In this document: positions 49,745 to 58,528 of the stretch, in pieces
Position numbering within the stretch: position 1 is the stretch's first letter
Layout of the letters: every line of letters starts with the position of its first letter
Assembly: GCA_963763475.1 (NCBI GenBank)
Contig: CAVXOR010000001.1
Span: forward strand, 62,001-126,000
From: AC-32 sp963763475
GTDB taxonomy: Bacteria > Actinomycetota > Thermoleophilia > Gaiellales > Gaiellaceae
Length of the DNA stretch: 64,000 nucleotides
Direction of reading: 5' to 3'
Notes under the pieces: generated by a model
The model's database searches: none
Told to the model about the DNA's origin: nothing
Seen by the model: the letters and a program-made list of their open reading frames with translations, nothing else
Translations under genes and position numbers: made by a program

Positions 49745-50792
49745 GCGAGGCGGGCTCGGCTGCCTGCTGCGGCTGCGTGCGCAGCTGACGCACGACCCGG
49801 CGCGAGGCCTGCACCGAGTCGCCTGAGCCATGCAGGCGGATGCGCGGATCGAGCACCGAGTAGAGCAGGTCCACGACCAGGTTCGCCATCACCACGAACA
49901 TGCTGACCACGAGCACGATCCCGAGGATCACCGGCAGGTCGCTGTTCGCCAGCGAGAGGACGAGCAACTGCCCCATGCCGCGCAGCGTGAAGGCCGTCTC
50001 GATGAAGAGCACGCCGGCAAAGGCGACGCCGACATCCATCCCGAGCATCGTGATGATCGGCAGCAGCGCGTTGCGGAAGACGTGTGCCCGCATGATGCGC
50101 CGGGGGCTCGCCCCCTTTGCCCGCGCCGTGCGGACGTAGTCCTCGCCCAGCTGCTCGAGCAGGCTCGCCCGGATCATGCGCGCGTAGAAGGCGGCGAACA
50201 GGGCGGCGAAGGTCAGCCAGGGCAGGACCATGTGGTAGGCCCAGTAGCGCGGGCCGCCGCACTGATTCACGCTCAGCTCGTGGTAGGTGAAATCGCAGTA
50301 ACCGCCGACCGGAAAGGCGTGCGCTCTCACGCCGAGCAGGTACGAGAGCATCAGCCCCAGCCAGAAGGGCTGGCAGGAGATGAGGATCAGGACGAACAGC
50401 ATCGACCCTCGGTCGATCAGCGAGCGTGGCCGCAGCGCCGAGATCAGGCCGATCGGGATTGCGATCAGCAGACACAGCACGATCCCGCCGATCACGAGCG
50501 ACGCGGTGATCGGCAGCGTTTCCCAGATCACTTGCGTGACCGGCTTGCGCGAGCGCAGCGAATCGCCGAGGTCGGCGTGCAGGACGGCGCGGTCGAGGAA
50601 GCCGACGTACTGGTGGACGAACGAGCCGTGGAGGTTGTACGTGGTCTGCAGGTCCGACGCGAAGCCCTGCTGGTTGCGCTGCGCGTTGGTCGAGTCGCCC
50701 GGCAGCACGAAGAACATCACGAACGTGATCAGCGTGATCACGAACGCCATCATCACGGCCCAGAGCAGGCGTTTGAAGACGAAGCTCAGCAC
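49737..50792 (-). CDS. DppB-type ABC transporter permease
   Basis: A 351-residue permease of the peptide/nickel importer class. The start FKRLLWAVMMAFVITLITFV and the EAA loop region, RTARAKGASPRRIMRAHVFR followed by NALLPI, are diagnostic, as is GMGQLLVLSLANSDLPVILG. Six or seven helices are predicted. A long external loop after helix 1 (NAQRNQQGFASDLQTTY) is typical. It sits 28 bases after thiL on the same strand, yet no second permease, ATPase or binding protein follows: trxA blocks the other side. It is therefore an orphan, and cotranscription with the thiamine genes is possible. Confidence 0.88.
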   Translation of the reverse strand: MLSFVFKRLLWAVMMAFVITLITFVMFFVLPGDSTNAQRNQQGFASDLQTTYNLHGSFVHQYVGFLDRAVLHADLGDSLRSRKPVTQVIWETLPITASLVIGGIVLCLLIAIPIGLISALRPRSLIDRGSMLFVLILISCQPFWLGLMLSYLLGVRAHAFPVGGYCDFTYHELSVNQCGGPRYWAYHMVLPWLTFAALFAAFYARMIRASLLEQLGEDYVRTARAKGASPRRIMRAHVFRNALLPIITMLGMDVGVAFAGVLFIETAFTLRGMGQLLVLSLANSDLPVILGIVLVVSMFVVMANLVVDLLYSVLDPRIRLHGSGDSVQASRRVVRQLRTQPQQAAEPASPT

Positions 50793-50820
50793 CGGTGCTT
50801 AGCCTTTCGGCTCGCGCCGT

Positions 50821-51660
50821 TCAGCGCAAGTTGCCGGCCACTCGCCCGCCAAAGTGCTCCCACCCTGCCACGTCTACGGGCTCGCCCAGGAGGCGGATTT
50901 CGACACCCTGGCCCTCGACGCAGCGGCCGATCACGGCAAAGTCGAGCGGGTCGGGAGTCGCCGCGAGCAGCTCGTAGTCCTCGCCGAAGCCGAGGTCCTC
51001 GACGGTCGCGCCGGGTGCGAGCGAGGCCTGTTCCAGGTCGAGCTCGAACCGGCAGCCGGAGCGCTCGGCTAGGTGGCCGGCGTCGATCGACAGCCCGTCG
51101 GAGACGTCGGTGAGGGCGTGCGCAACGGCGGCCAGGCGGCGGCCTTCCTCGAGCCGGAGCGGCGGCCGCGCGTGGCGACCCTCGCGAAAGGCGGCGCCCG
51201 CAGCGCCGAGCGGCCCGGTGACCACCACGAGATCGCCGGGCTCGGCGCCGGCCCGGCCCGGGACGCGCTCGGAGCGTCCGACGGCGGTCACTGCCAAGGA
51301 AAGCTGTGGCGCGCTGGTGGTGTCGCCGCCGGCGACCGGCACACCGGGCTCGTTCAGGCCCTCGTACAGCTCGACCACGTCGGCCAGCTCCAGGTCGCCG
51401 GGAGCAGCAAGCGTGACCAGCAGCGCCCGCGGCTCGGCCCCGCAGGCGGCGAGGTCGCTGAGGTTGACCGCCGCCGCGCGGTAGCCGAGCTCCCGGTAGC
51501 TCGTCCAGTCGAGCCGGAAGTGGACGCCCTCGACCAGCGCGTCCTGGGTGACCACGAAGCCGTTGCCGAGCTCGGCGGCGTCATGCTCGATCCCGCTTGC
51601 CAGGCCGCGGCGCTCGAGCTCGGCCAGCAGGCCGATCTCGCCGAGCTCAGAGAGCCGCAT
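50821..51660 (-). CDS. thiL: Thiamine-monophosphate kinase
   Basis: A 279-residue enzyme making thiamine diphosphate from the monophosphate. Family parts: MRLSELGEIGLLAELERRG, TQDALVEGVHFRLDWTSYRE, AVNLSDLAACGAEPRALLVT (metal-binding D), VAGGDTTSAPQLSLAVTAVG and LTDVSDGLSIDAGHLAERSG. A shortened loop near HDAAELGNGF replaces the usual GDDAA motif. Its start overlaps thiE by 14 bases. Length is slightly short for ThiL (about 310). Confidence 0.93.
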   Translation of the reverse strand: MRLSELGEIGLLAELERRGLASGIEHDAAELGNGFVVTQDALVEGVHFRLDWTSYRELGYRAAAVNLSDLAACGAEPRALLVTLAAPGDLELADVVELYEGLNEPGVPVAGGDTTSAPQLSLAVTAVGRSERVPGRAGAEPGDLVVVTGPLGAAGAAFREGRHARPPLRLEEGRRLAAVAHALTDVSDGLSIDAGHLAERSGCRFELDLEQASLAPGATVEDLGFGEDYELLAATPDPLDFAVIGRCVEGQGVEIRLLGEPVDVAGWEHFGGRVAGNLR

Positions 51661-52198
51661 CGATCGCCTCCCGCACGGCCCCCGCTTCCGCCGCCGCCCG
51701 GATCACGGCCACGCCCGCAGCACCCGCGCGGATGCAGTCGGCCGCGTTCGAGGAGTCGATGCCACCGATCGACACCACGGGGATCGAGACCACGCGGCAG
51801 ATCTCGGCGAGCCCATCCAGGCCGATCGGCGGATCGGCGTCGCGCTTCGAGGGCGTCGGCCAGACCGGCCCCGCGCCGATGTAGGCCGCGCCAAGCGACT
51901 CGCCGGCGCGAGCCTCCTCGACACTGGCTGCGGAGATGCCGAGCAGCAGACCGGCCGCGACGGCGCGCTCGGCACCCGCGTCCTCGCGACCGAGGTGGAC
52001 GCCGTCCGCGCCGAGCTTCAGCGCAGCCTCGACGTCGTCGTTCACCACGAAGGTCGCCGGCAGCTCGCCGAAGCCGGCGCCGGCCTGGACCAGCTCGTCG
52101 GTGGTCGCGCCCTTGCGCCGCAGCTGAACGACCGTGGCGCCCGCCTCGATCGCCGCCCGCGCGGAGACGAGGTTTTCGACGAGCACGTGCAGCCTCAC
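51647..52198 (-). CDS. thiE: Thiamine-phosphate synthase
   Basis: A 183-residue TIM-barrel enzyme coupling HMP-PP and thiazole phosphate. It includes GATVVQLRRKGATTDELVQA (the QLR(D/E)K motif, here R-R-K), FVVNDDVEAALKLGADGVHL, ISAASVEEARAGESLGAAYI, GPVWPTPSKRDADPPIGLDG and VVSIGGIDSSNAADCIRAGA. The GTG start shares GTGA with thiM. Part of the riboswitch-led thiD-thiM-thiE-thiL run. It is somewhat shorter than typical ThiE (about 210), with a brief N-terminal end. Confidence 0.93.
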   Translation of the reverse strand: MRLHVLVENLVSARAAIEAGATVVQLRRKGATTDELVQAGAGFGELPATFVVNDDVEAALKLGADGVHLGREDAGAERAVAAGLLLGISAASVEEARAGESLGAAYIGAGPVWPTPSKRDADPPIGLDGLAEICRVVSIPVVSIGGIDSSNAADCIRAGAAGVAVIRAAAEAGAVREAIDAAL

Positions 52199-52980
52199 GA
52201 GAGCTTGGCGCGGGAGTCGAGCTTCTTCGGCTCGAGGTCGTACAGCGCGTCGTAGAGCGCGACGTGAAAGGAGCCCGGGCCTTTCGCCTTCTTGGCCGCG
52301 TCCTCGCCGGCGACGCCGAAGGCGACCAGCGCCTCGGTCGCAGCCGCGAGCGGGTCGTCGGCGCGAACGCCGAGGAAGCAGCCGGTGATCGCGGTCGACA
52401 TGCAGCCGGTGCCGGTCACCGTGCCGAGCAGCTCGTGCCCGTTGGCGACGGCATGCACCGTGTCGCCGTCCGAGACGTGGTCGACGGGCCCGGTGACGGC
52501 GACGACCGCGCCGAGCTCGCGGGCCGCCTCGCGCGCCAGCTCGGGACCCCCCGCTTCGCCGACCGCCTCGACCCCGCGGATCTGAGCCTGCCGCCCGGCC
52601 AGCGTGGCGATCTCGGCCGAGTTGCCGCGCACGACCGCGATCCGCAACTCGGCCAGCAGCCGCCGCGACGTCTCCGTCCGGTAGCCGGTCGCGCCGGCGC
52701 CGACGGGATCGAGCACGACCGGCACGCCCGCGCTGTTGGCCGCCCGCCCGGCGAGGAGCATCGCCGCGACCCACTCGTCCGAGAGCGTCCCGATGTTGAG
52801 CACGAGCGCCGAGGCGACCGAGGCCATCTCCTCGACCTCCTGCGGCGCGTGCGCCATCACCGGCAGCGCGCCCAGCGCGAGCGTCGCGTTGGCGGTCTCG
52901 TTCATGACCACGTAGTTGGTGATCTGGTGAACGAGCGGCTTGCGCTCCCGGATCAGCGTGAGGTCGACGCCGGTGTTCAC
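52195..52980 (-). CDS. thiM: Hydroxyethylthiazole kinase
   Basis: A 261-residue ribokinase-like enzyme salvaging the thiazole moiety. Signature regions are KPLVHQITNYVVMNETANAT, VLNIGTLSDEWVAAMLLAGR, PVVLDPVGAGATGYRTETSR, VRGNSAEIATLAG and LLGTVTGTGCMSTAITGCFL, with the catalytic Cys/anion hole. GTG start shares GTGA with thiD. Together with thiD this lets the cell use exogenous precursors; no thiC or thiG is in the window, so de novo capacity cannot be judged. Confidence 0.95.
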   Translation of the reverse strand: MNTGVDLTLIRERKPLVHQITNYVVMNETANATLALGALPVMAHAPQEVEEMASVASALVLNIGTLSDEWVAAMLLAGRAANSAGVPVVLDPVGAGATGYRTETSRRLLAELRIAVVRGNSAEIATLAGRQAQIRGVEAVGEAGGPELAREAARELGAVVAVTGPVDHVSDGDTVHAVANGHELLGTVTGTGCMSTAITGCFLGVRADDPLAAATEALVAFGVAGEDAAKKAKGPGSFHVALYDALYDLEPKKLDSRAKLS

Positions 52981-53747
52981 GCGGCGCCTCGCAGGCCCAC
53001 CACGTCGACCGGGCCGTCTCCGGCTCCGATCTCCTCGAGTCCTTGCGCGACTGCGCGCGAGGCGGCCTCGGCTGCTCCCCGCGCAGCTTCCTCGAGGGGC
53101 AGGCCCCGGGCGAGCAGCGCCGCGAGCGTGGCCGAGTGCGTGCAGCCGGCACCGTGGGTCGCCCGCACGTCGTGGCGCGCCACGGCGATCTCGACATGCC
53201 GCTCCCCGTCGAAGAGGTGGTCGACCGGCTCGCCATGGCCGCCGGTCACGATCGCGGCGGGCGCGCCCAGCTCGACCAGCCGCTCGGCGAGCTCGCGCTT
53301 GGTGCCCTCGCCGGCGAGGGCCTCGGCCTCGGCCAGGTTCGGCGTTACCACCGTCGCGAGCGGGAACAGGCGCTCGACGAGCGTCTGCACGGCGTCCTGC
53401 TCCAGCAGCCGCGCGCCCGAGCTCGCGACCATCACCGGGTCGACCACCAGCGGCGCAGGGTGCTCGGCGAGCACGTCCGCGACCGCCTCGATCACCGGCG
53501 CGGAGAAGAGCATCCCGGTTTTGGCCGCGTCCACTCCGATATCGCCGAAGACGGCCTCCAGCTGCGCGCGCACGAAGCCCGGCTCGACCTCGTACACGCT
53601 GCTGACACCGGTCGTGTTCTGCGCGGTCAGCGCGACGATCGCGCACGTCCCGAAGCAACCCGCGGCGGCGAACGCCTTCAGGTCGGCCTGGATCCCCGCG
53701 CCGCCGCCCGAGTCGGAGCCCGCGATCGTCAGACACTTCGGAACCAA
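52977..53747 (-). CDS. thiD: Hydroxymethylpyrimidine/phosphomethylpyrimidine kinase
   Basis: A 256-residue kinase phosphorylating HMP and HMP-P. CLTIAGSDSGGGAGIQADLK is the N-terminal hallmark. ALTAQNTTGV, KTGMLFSAPVIEAVADVL, PLVVDPVMVASSGARLL, VVTPNLAEAEAL and RATHGAGCTHSATLAALLAR follow. The TTG at 53747 is preferred because AAGGGA lies six bases before it; a GTG at 53753 abuts that site. First gene of the operon, directly after a TPP riboswitch whose last bases include the ribosome binding site. Confidence 0.95.
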   Translation of the reverse strand: MVPKCLTIAGSDSGGGAGIQADLKAFAAAGCFGTCAIVALTAQNTTGVSSVYEVEPGFVRAQLEAVFGDIGVDAAKTGMLFSAPVIEAVADVLAEHPAPLVVDPVMVASSGARLLEQDAVQTLVERLFPLATVVTPNLAEAEALAGEGTKRELAERLVELGAPAAIVTGGHGEPVDHLFDGERHVEIAVARHDVRATHGAGCTHSATLAALLARGLPLEEAARGAAEAASRAVAQGLEEIGAGDGPVDVVGLRGAA

Positions 53748-53753
53748 CTGCAC

Positions 53754-53824
53754 TCCCTTCGCCGGTGCGAACCGGATCAGGTTCGACGGGTGTGATCTCA
53801 GCCCCAGAGGGCACCCCGGTCGGG
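53754..53824 (-). ncRNA. TPP (thiamine diphosphate) riboswitch
   Basis: On the minus strand the conserved THI elements appear in order: GGGGTGCCC, GGGGCTGAGATCACACCC (the CUGAGA pyrimidine-sensing bulge), GAACCTGATCCGG and CACCGGCGAAGGGA. The terminal AAGGGA is also the ribosome binding site of thiD, so ligand binding would hide it and block translation. No separate terminator hairpin is seen. Confidence 0.93.
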
Positions 53825-53827
53825 CCA

Positions 53828-53836
53828 GGCTAGCAT
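53828..53836. promoter_or_regulatory. Overlapping -10 boxes of the thi operon and the divergent methyltransferase
   Basis: AGGCTAGCAT gives TAGCAT (53831-53836, plus), seven bases before ATG 53844. It also gives TAGCCT (53833-53828, minus), about seven bases before the 5' edge of the riboswitch. The two overlap at CTAG, a third bidirectional arrangement like those at 2898 and 45770. Confidence 0.45.
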
Positions 53837-53843
53837 CGGAGCG

Positions 53844-54509
53844 ATGGGCAACGTGCGCTACGACGGAGTCGCCGAGTGGTACGACGGATGGCGCCCGGAG
53901 CTCTCGCCGGACGAGCTGGCCGCCCTGATGCGCCTGCTCGGAACGGGTGACGGGCGCTGCCTGGACGTGGGCTGCGGAACCGGGGTCGCCACGGCGGTCG
54001 TCGCCCAGCTCGGCTGGTCGGCAATCGGGGTCGACGTCTCGGCGGAGCTGCTGGAGGTCGCACGGCGCCACGAGCTCGAGGTGGTCGAGGGCAGCGCCCA
54101 CGCACTGCCGTTCGAGGACGCGAGCTTCGACGCCGCGGCCTCGGTCTGGACCCATACGGACGTCGGCGACTTCCGCGCGACCGTGGCCGAGGTCGCCCGC
54201 GTCCTTCGCCCGGGCGCGCCGTTCGTCTACATCGGCGGTCACCCCTGCTTCGTCGGGCCGCACTCGCTGTTCGTGCACGCGGAGGGCACTCCGAGCTTCC
54301 ATCCCGGCTACCGCCCGAGCCGGCGCTACGACGAGACGGCACCGGGGGTCGGCGACCCGGAAGGCCTGCGCGCCAGGGTCGGCGCGAGGCACCTCACGCT
54401 GCAGGACTTCATCACCGCCTTCACCGCCGCCGAGCTGCGAATCGAGCGCTTCGAGGAGCTCAGCGACCGCGACTACCCCTATCTCGTCGCGCTGCGGGCG
54501 AGGCGATGA
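53844..54509 (+). CDS. Class I SAM-dependent methyltransferase (Methyltransf_11 type)
   Basis: A 221-residue methyltransferase. The start YDGVAEWYDGWRPELSPDEL is typical of UbiE/Methyltransf_11 relatives. Motif I is CLDVGCGTGVATAVV, with GVDVSAELLEVARR and the HALPFEDASFDAAASVWTH region following. RVLRPGAPFVYIGGHPCFVG closes the Rossmann part. The substrate is unknown. Its stop overlaps the start of the helicase gene (ATGA), a link that may reflect packing only. Confidence 0.87.
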   Translation: MGNVRYDGVAEWYDGWRPELSPDELAALMRLLGTGDGRCLDVGCGTGVATAVVAQLGWSAIGVDVSAELLEVARRHELEVVEGSAHALPFEDASFDAAASVWTHTDVGDFRATVAEVARVLRPGAPFVYIGGHPCFVGPHSLFVHAEGTPSFHPGYRPSRRYDETAPGVGDPEGLRARVGARHLTLQDFITAFTAAELRIERFEELSDRDYPYLVALRARR

Positions 54510-56736
54510 GCGTCGCGGCCGGCTGGGCGGCGCTGCTCGAGGGCGAGGAGCTCGCCCATCTGGAGGAGGTGCCGGCTCGGGAGGCGGTGCTCGCGCCCTT
54601 GCCGGAAGCTGTGCACCCGCGCGTGCGCGAGGCGCTGGCCGCCCAGGGCGTCGAGGCGCTCTACGCGCACCAGGCCGAGGCCTGGGAGGCGGCCGCGCGC
54701 GGCGAGCACTTCGTCGTCACCACCGGCACTGCCTCGGGGAAGACGCTCGCGTTCAACCTGCCGGTGCTGGACGCGCTGGCGCGTGAGCCGAAGCAACGCG
54801 CGCTCTACCTCTACCCCACGAAGGCCCTGGCGCAGGACCAGCTGCGGGCGCTGGGCTCGTTCCGGCTGCCCAAGCTGCGGGCCGCGATCTACGACGGCGA
54901 CACGGCCGCCGACCGCCGCTGGCAGTGCGCAAGTGGGCGAACCTGATCCTCTCCAACCCGGACATGCTCCACCTCGGCGTGCTGCCGCACCACGACCGCT
55001 GGGGCGACGTGCTCACGAACCTCGCCTACGTGATCGTCGACGAGGCGCACGTCTACCGCGGCGTCTTCGGCTCGCACGTCGCCAACGTGCTGCGGCGGCT
55101 GCGCCGGCTCGCGCGGGTCTACGGCGCCGACCCGCAGTTCCTGCTCGCCTCGGCCACGATCGCCAACCCCGGGGAGCTCGCGACGCGCCTGCTCGGAGTC
55201 GAGACGACGGTGATCGGGGACGACGCGGCTCCGCGAGCCGAGCGGACGGTGGCGCTCTGGAACCCGCCGCTGACCGACGAGGAGCTCGGCCTGCGCGCGT
55301 CGGCGCTCGGCGAGGCGTCGAAGCTGATGGCCGACCTGGTCGAGCGCGGCCTGCGCACGCTCTGCTTCGCCAAGAGCCGCCGTGCCGCCGAGCTGATCCA
55401 CCGCTTCACGGCCGACCGCCTCGGGGACGACTCTCTGCTCTCGCCCTATCGCGCCGGCTACACGCCGCAGCAGCGGCGCGAGATCGAGCGGCGGCTGCTC
55501 GAGGGCGAGCTGCTCGGCGTCTCGGCGACGAACGCGCTCGAGCTCGGGATCGACGTCGGGCTGCTCGACTGCGTGATCTCGGTCGGCTTCCCTGGCACGG
55601 TGGCATCGCTGCGGCAGCAGTGGGGCCGCGCGGGACGGCGCGGGCACGGGCTGGCAGTGCTCGTCGCGAGCGAGGACGCGCTCGACCAGTACTTCATGCG
55701 CGAGCCGCGGACGCTGCTGGGCCGCCGCGTCGAGGCGGCGATCCTCGACCACGAGAACCCGCGCGTGCTCGACGGCCACGTCCGGGCGGCGGCGTTCGAG
55801 GCCCCGCTCGACGACCGCGACCGGGAAGTGCTGGGCGACGCAGCGCTGGAGCGGGCAGCCGTGCTCCCGGAGCTGAAGCACACCAAGGTCGGTTACGTCT
55901 GGGCGGGCCGCGACTACCCGGCGGCGCGCGTCTCGCTCCGCTCGACCGGCCCCGAGTCGTTCACGATCGTCGACGCCGCCAGCGGCACGGTGCTCGGGAT
56001 CGCCGAGCAGGAGCGCGCCTTCACGACGGTCCACGAGGGCGCGATCTACCTCCACCTCGGCGAGAGCTACCGCGTGCGGGCGCTGGAGCTCGAGACCCGC
56101 ACGGCGCTGGTGGAGCCGTTCTCGGGCGACTACTACACGCAGGCGAAGGTCGAGACGACGACCGCGATCGTCGAGCCGCGGCGCTCGGACCGCCGGCTCG
56201 GGCTGGAGCTCTCCTTCGGCGCGGTGGTCGTCACCGACCAGGTCGTCGGCTACCAGAAGAAGTCGATCCAGACCCAGGAGAGCCTGGAGCTCGTCCCGCT
56301 CGAGCTGCCGCAGACCGAATTCGAGACCGAGGCGATCTGGTTCCTCCCCGAACCGTGGATGCTCGAGGGCCTGGAGCAGATGCCGCGGCTGCTGGGCTCG
56401 CTGCACGCGGCAGAGCACTCGCTGATCGCGCTCTTGCCGCTGTGGGCGATGTGCGACCGCTGGGACATCGGTGGGCTCTCGACCAACCTGCACTTCCAGA
56501 CCGGCCGGCCGACGATCTTCGTCTACGACGGCCACTTCGGCGGCGTCGGGATCACCGAGCGCGGCTTCGACGTCTTCGAAGGCTGGGCCGAGGACACCGC
56601 CAAGCTGCTCCGCGGCTGCCCGTGCGAGCGGGGGTGCCCCTCCTGCGTCCAGAGCCCGAAGTGCGGCAACCTGAACGAGCCGCTCGACAAGGCAGGCGCG
56701 CTCACGCTGCTCGACCGCATGCTGGCCTCCGCGTAG
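54506..56736 (+). CDS. DEAD/DEAH-box helicase with Zn-binding DUF1998 domain (MrfA/YprA-like), frameshifted
   Basis: A superfamily 2 helicase, about 743 residues when corrected. Motif I TTGTASGKTLAFNLP and LYPTKALAQDQL are in the first frame. VIVDEAHVYRGVFG (motif II), LLASATIANP (III), FAKSRRAAELI and QQWGRAGRRGHG (VI) are in the next. One missing base near 54924-54926 separates ...RRWQ from RKWANLILSNPDML. The C-terminal domain ends with four cysteines in CPCERGCPSCVQSPKCGN, as in MrfA, a mitomycin-damage repair helicase. Conserved motifs on both sides favour a sequence error. Confidence 0.87.
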
Positions 56737-56739
56737 CAT
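56734..56739 (+). promoter_or_regulatory. -10 box before the small gene at 56746
   Basis: TAGCAT uses the stop codon of the helicase gene as its first three bases and lies exactly six bases before ATG 56746, as expected for a leaderless transcript. Confidence 0.4.
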
Positions 56740-56745
56740 CCAGGC

Positions 56746-56931
56746 ATGTCGCTCCTGCTGGTCCTGATGCTGCTGTTCGGCTTCGTCCTGGGTGGCTTCG
56801 GCGGCTCGTCGAGCTCGTCCTCGGGCACGAGCGAGCTCAAGCCGATCGTCAAGTGCTCGAAGCGAATGCCTGCGGAGTCGCAGCGCGGGCAGGAACGCCG
56901 CCGCTGCGGTCCGCCGCCCGCGAAGCCGTAG
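56746..56931 (+). CDS. Small membrane protein of unknown function
   Basis: A 61-residue protein with one N-terminal hydrophobic segment (MSLLLVLMLLFGFVLGGFGG), a serine run and a basic tail with two cysteines (KCSKRMP and RRRCGPPP). I do not recognise it. A TAGCAT box six bases upstream supports expression. A signal-anchored peptide or an unrelated chance frame are both possible. Confidence 0.5.
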   Translation: MSLLLVLMLLFGFVLGGFGGSSSSSSGTSELKPIVKCSKRMPAESQRGQERRRCGPPPAKP

Positions 56932-56990
56932 CTGTCGATTCAGGGCCTGCTCGTTCGTCGTACCCTCGTAAGCGACCGAAGGAGGGCGAG

Positions 56991-57359
56991 ATGCAGTACA
57001 TGCTGCTGATCTACGGCGACCAGGAAGGCTGGAAGTCGCGCAGCGAGGAGGAGAACGGCCAGATCTACCAGGCCTACATGCAGTTCACCAAGGAGCTGCA
57101 GGACAGCGGCGCGATGGTCGCGGGGGACGCGCTCGAGCCGACGGAGACCGCGACGACGGTCCGCGTCCGCAACGATGAGACCCTCACCACCGACGGGCCG
57201 TTCGCCGAGACGAAGGAGCAGCTCGGCGGCTACTACCTCGTTGACGTCGGTTCGATCGACGAGGCGCTCGAGTGGGCGGCCAAGATCCCCGGCGCGAGCC
57301 ACGGCTCGGTCGAGGTGCGGCCGGTGATGGTGTTCGAGGGAGACGGCGCGTCGTCGTAG
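56991..57359 (+). CDS. YCII/DGPF-domain protein
   Basis: A 122-residue protein of the YCII-related/DGPF family: MQYMLLIYGDQEGWKSRS at the start, TTDGPFAETKEQLGGYYLVD with the family's DGPF motif, and VEVRPVMVFE at the end. DGPF genes are regularly found beside ECF42 sigma factors, as here. The biochemical role is unknown. AAGGAGGG lies upstream of ATG 56991. The end overlaps the 5' end of the sigma gene. Confidence 0.9.
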   Translation: MQYMLLIYGDQEGWKSRSEEENGQIYQAYMQFTKELQDSGAMVAGDALEPTETATTVRVRNDETLTTDGPFAETKEQLGGYYLVDVGSIDEALEWAAKIPGASHGSVEVRPVMVFEGDGASS

Positions 57360-58528
57360 AGGACGTCTTCCGGGAGGAGTGGGGGCGCACCCTCGCGATC
57401 CTGGCCCGCGCGCTCGGCGACGTGGAGCTCGCGGAGGACGCGGTGCAGGAGGCCTTCGCCGCCGCGCTCGAGCGCTGGCCGCGCGAGGGCGTCCCCGCCA
57501 ACCCGGGCGCCTGGCTGCTGACGACGGCGCGCAACCGGGCGATCGACCGGATCCGGCGCGAGCAGACGCTGCGTCGCAAGACCGAGCTGCTGGCGGCGCT
57601 CGAGCCGGCGGAGGAGGTGGAGGAGACGGTTCCCGACGAGCGGCTCTCGCTCATCTTCGCCTGCTGTCACCCCGCGCTCGCGACGGAGGCCCAGGTGGCG
57701 CTGACTCTGCGCACGCTCGGAGGCCTCACCACCGATGAGATCGCGCGTGCCTTCCTCGTCCCGGAGGCGACGATGGCGCAGCGGCTCGTGCGGGCGAAGA
57801 AGAAGATCCGCGCGGCGGGCATCCCGTTCCGCGTCCCGCCCGATCACCTGCTGCCGGAGCGGCTGCGCTCGGCGCTCGCGGTCGTCTACCTGATCTTCAA
57901 CGAGGGCTACGGGCCGCCGCCGCGCGAGGAGCTCTGCGAGGAGGCGATCCGGCTCGGCAAGGTGCTGGCGGTGCTGATGCCCGACGAGCCGGAGGTGCTC
58001 GGTCTGCTCGCGCTGATGCTCCTGCACGACGCGAGACGCGCGGCGCGGCTCAACCCGGACGGCGACCTCGTGCTGCTCGACGACCAGGACCGGTCGCTCT
58101 GGGACGCGGCGCGCATCGAGGAAGGCAGGGCCGTGCTCGAGCGGGCGCTGCCGCTGCGACAGCCCGGGCCGTACCAGCTGCAGGCGGCGATCGCCTCGCT
58201 CCATCTCGAGCCGGAGACCGACTGGCCGCAGATCGCGGCGCTGTACGGACGGCTCGCCTGTCTCGCACCCTCGCCGGTGGTCGAGCTGAACCGCGCCGTG
58301 GCGGTGGCCATGGCGGACGGGCCCGCGCGCGGGCTCGCACTGATCGACGGGATCGACGGGCTGGAGGGCTACCGCCACCTGCACTCCGCTCGCGCCGACC
58401 TGCTACGCCGCCTCGGCCGAGGCCGCGAAGCCGCGGAGGCGTATGACCGCGCGCTGGCGCTGGCGCCGCAACCCGCCGAGCGCGTGTTCCTGGAACGGCG
58501 GCTGGCAGAAGTACGATCCTCGGCGTGA
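57272..58528 (+). CDS. ECF42-type RNA polymerase sigma factor with C-terminal TPR-like extension
   Basis: An extracytoplasmic-function sigma factor. The sigma-2 region reads VEDVFREEWGRTLAILARAL and AEDAVQEAFAAALERWPREG, with NRAIDRIRRE as region 2.4. Sigma-4 includes LTTDEIARAFLVPEATMAQR. After about residue 200 a long helical extension (FNEGYGPPPREELCEEAIRL, AAIASLHLEPETDWPQIAAL) matches the TPR-like tail of ECF42. The homologous region begins near 57351, where no ATG, GTG or TTG exists; the nearest in-frame start is GTG 57272, within the DGPF gene. No anti-sigma factor is present, as is usual for this group. Confidence 0.9.
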   Translation: MGGQDPRREPRLGRGAAGDGVRGRRRVVVEDVFREEWGRTLAILARALGDVELAEDAVQEAFAAALERWPREGVPANPGAWLLTTARNRAIDRIRREQTLRRKTELLAALEPAEEVEETVPDERLSLIFACCHPALATEAQVALTLRTLGGLTTDEIARAFLVPEATMAQRLVRAKKKIRAAGIPFRVPPDHLLPERLRSALAVVYLIFNEGYGPPPREELCEEAIRLGKVLAVLMPDEPEVLGLLALMLLHDARRAARLNPDGDLVLLDDQDRSLWDAARIEEGRAVLERALPLRQPGPYQLQAAIASLHLEPETDWPQIAALYGRLACLAPSPVVELNRAVAVAMADGPARGLALIDGIDGLEGYRHLHSARADLLRRLGRGREAAEAYDRALALAPQPAERVFLERRLAEVRSSA

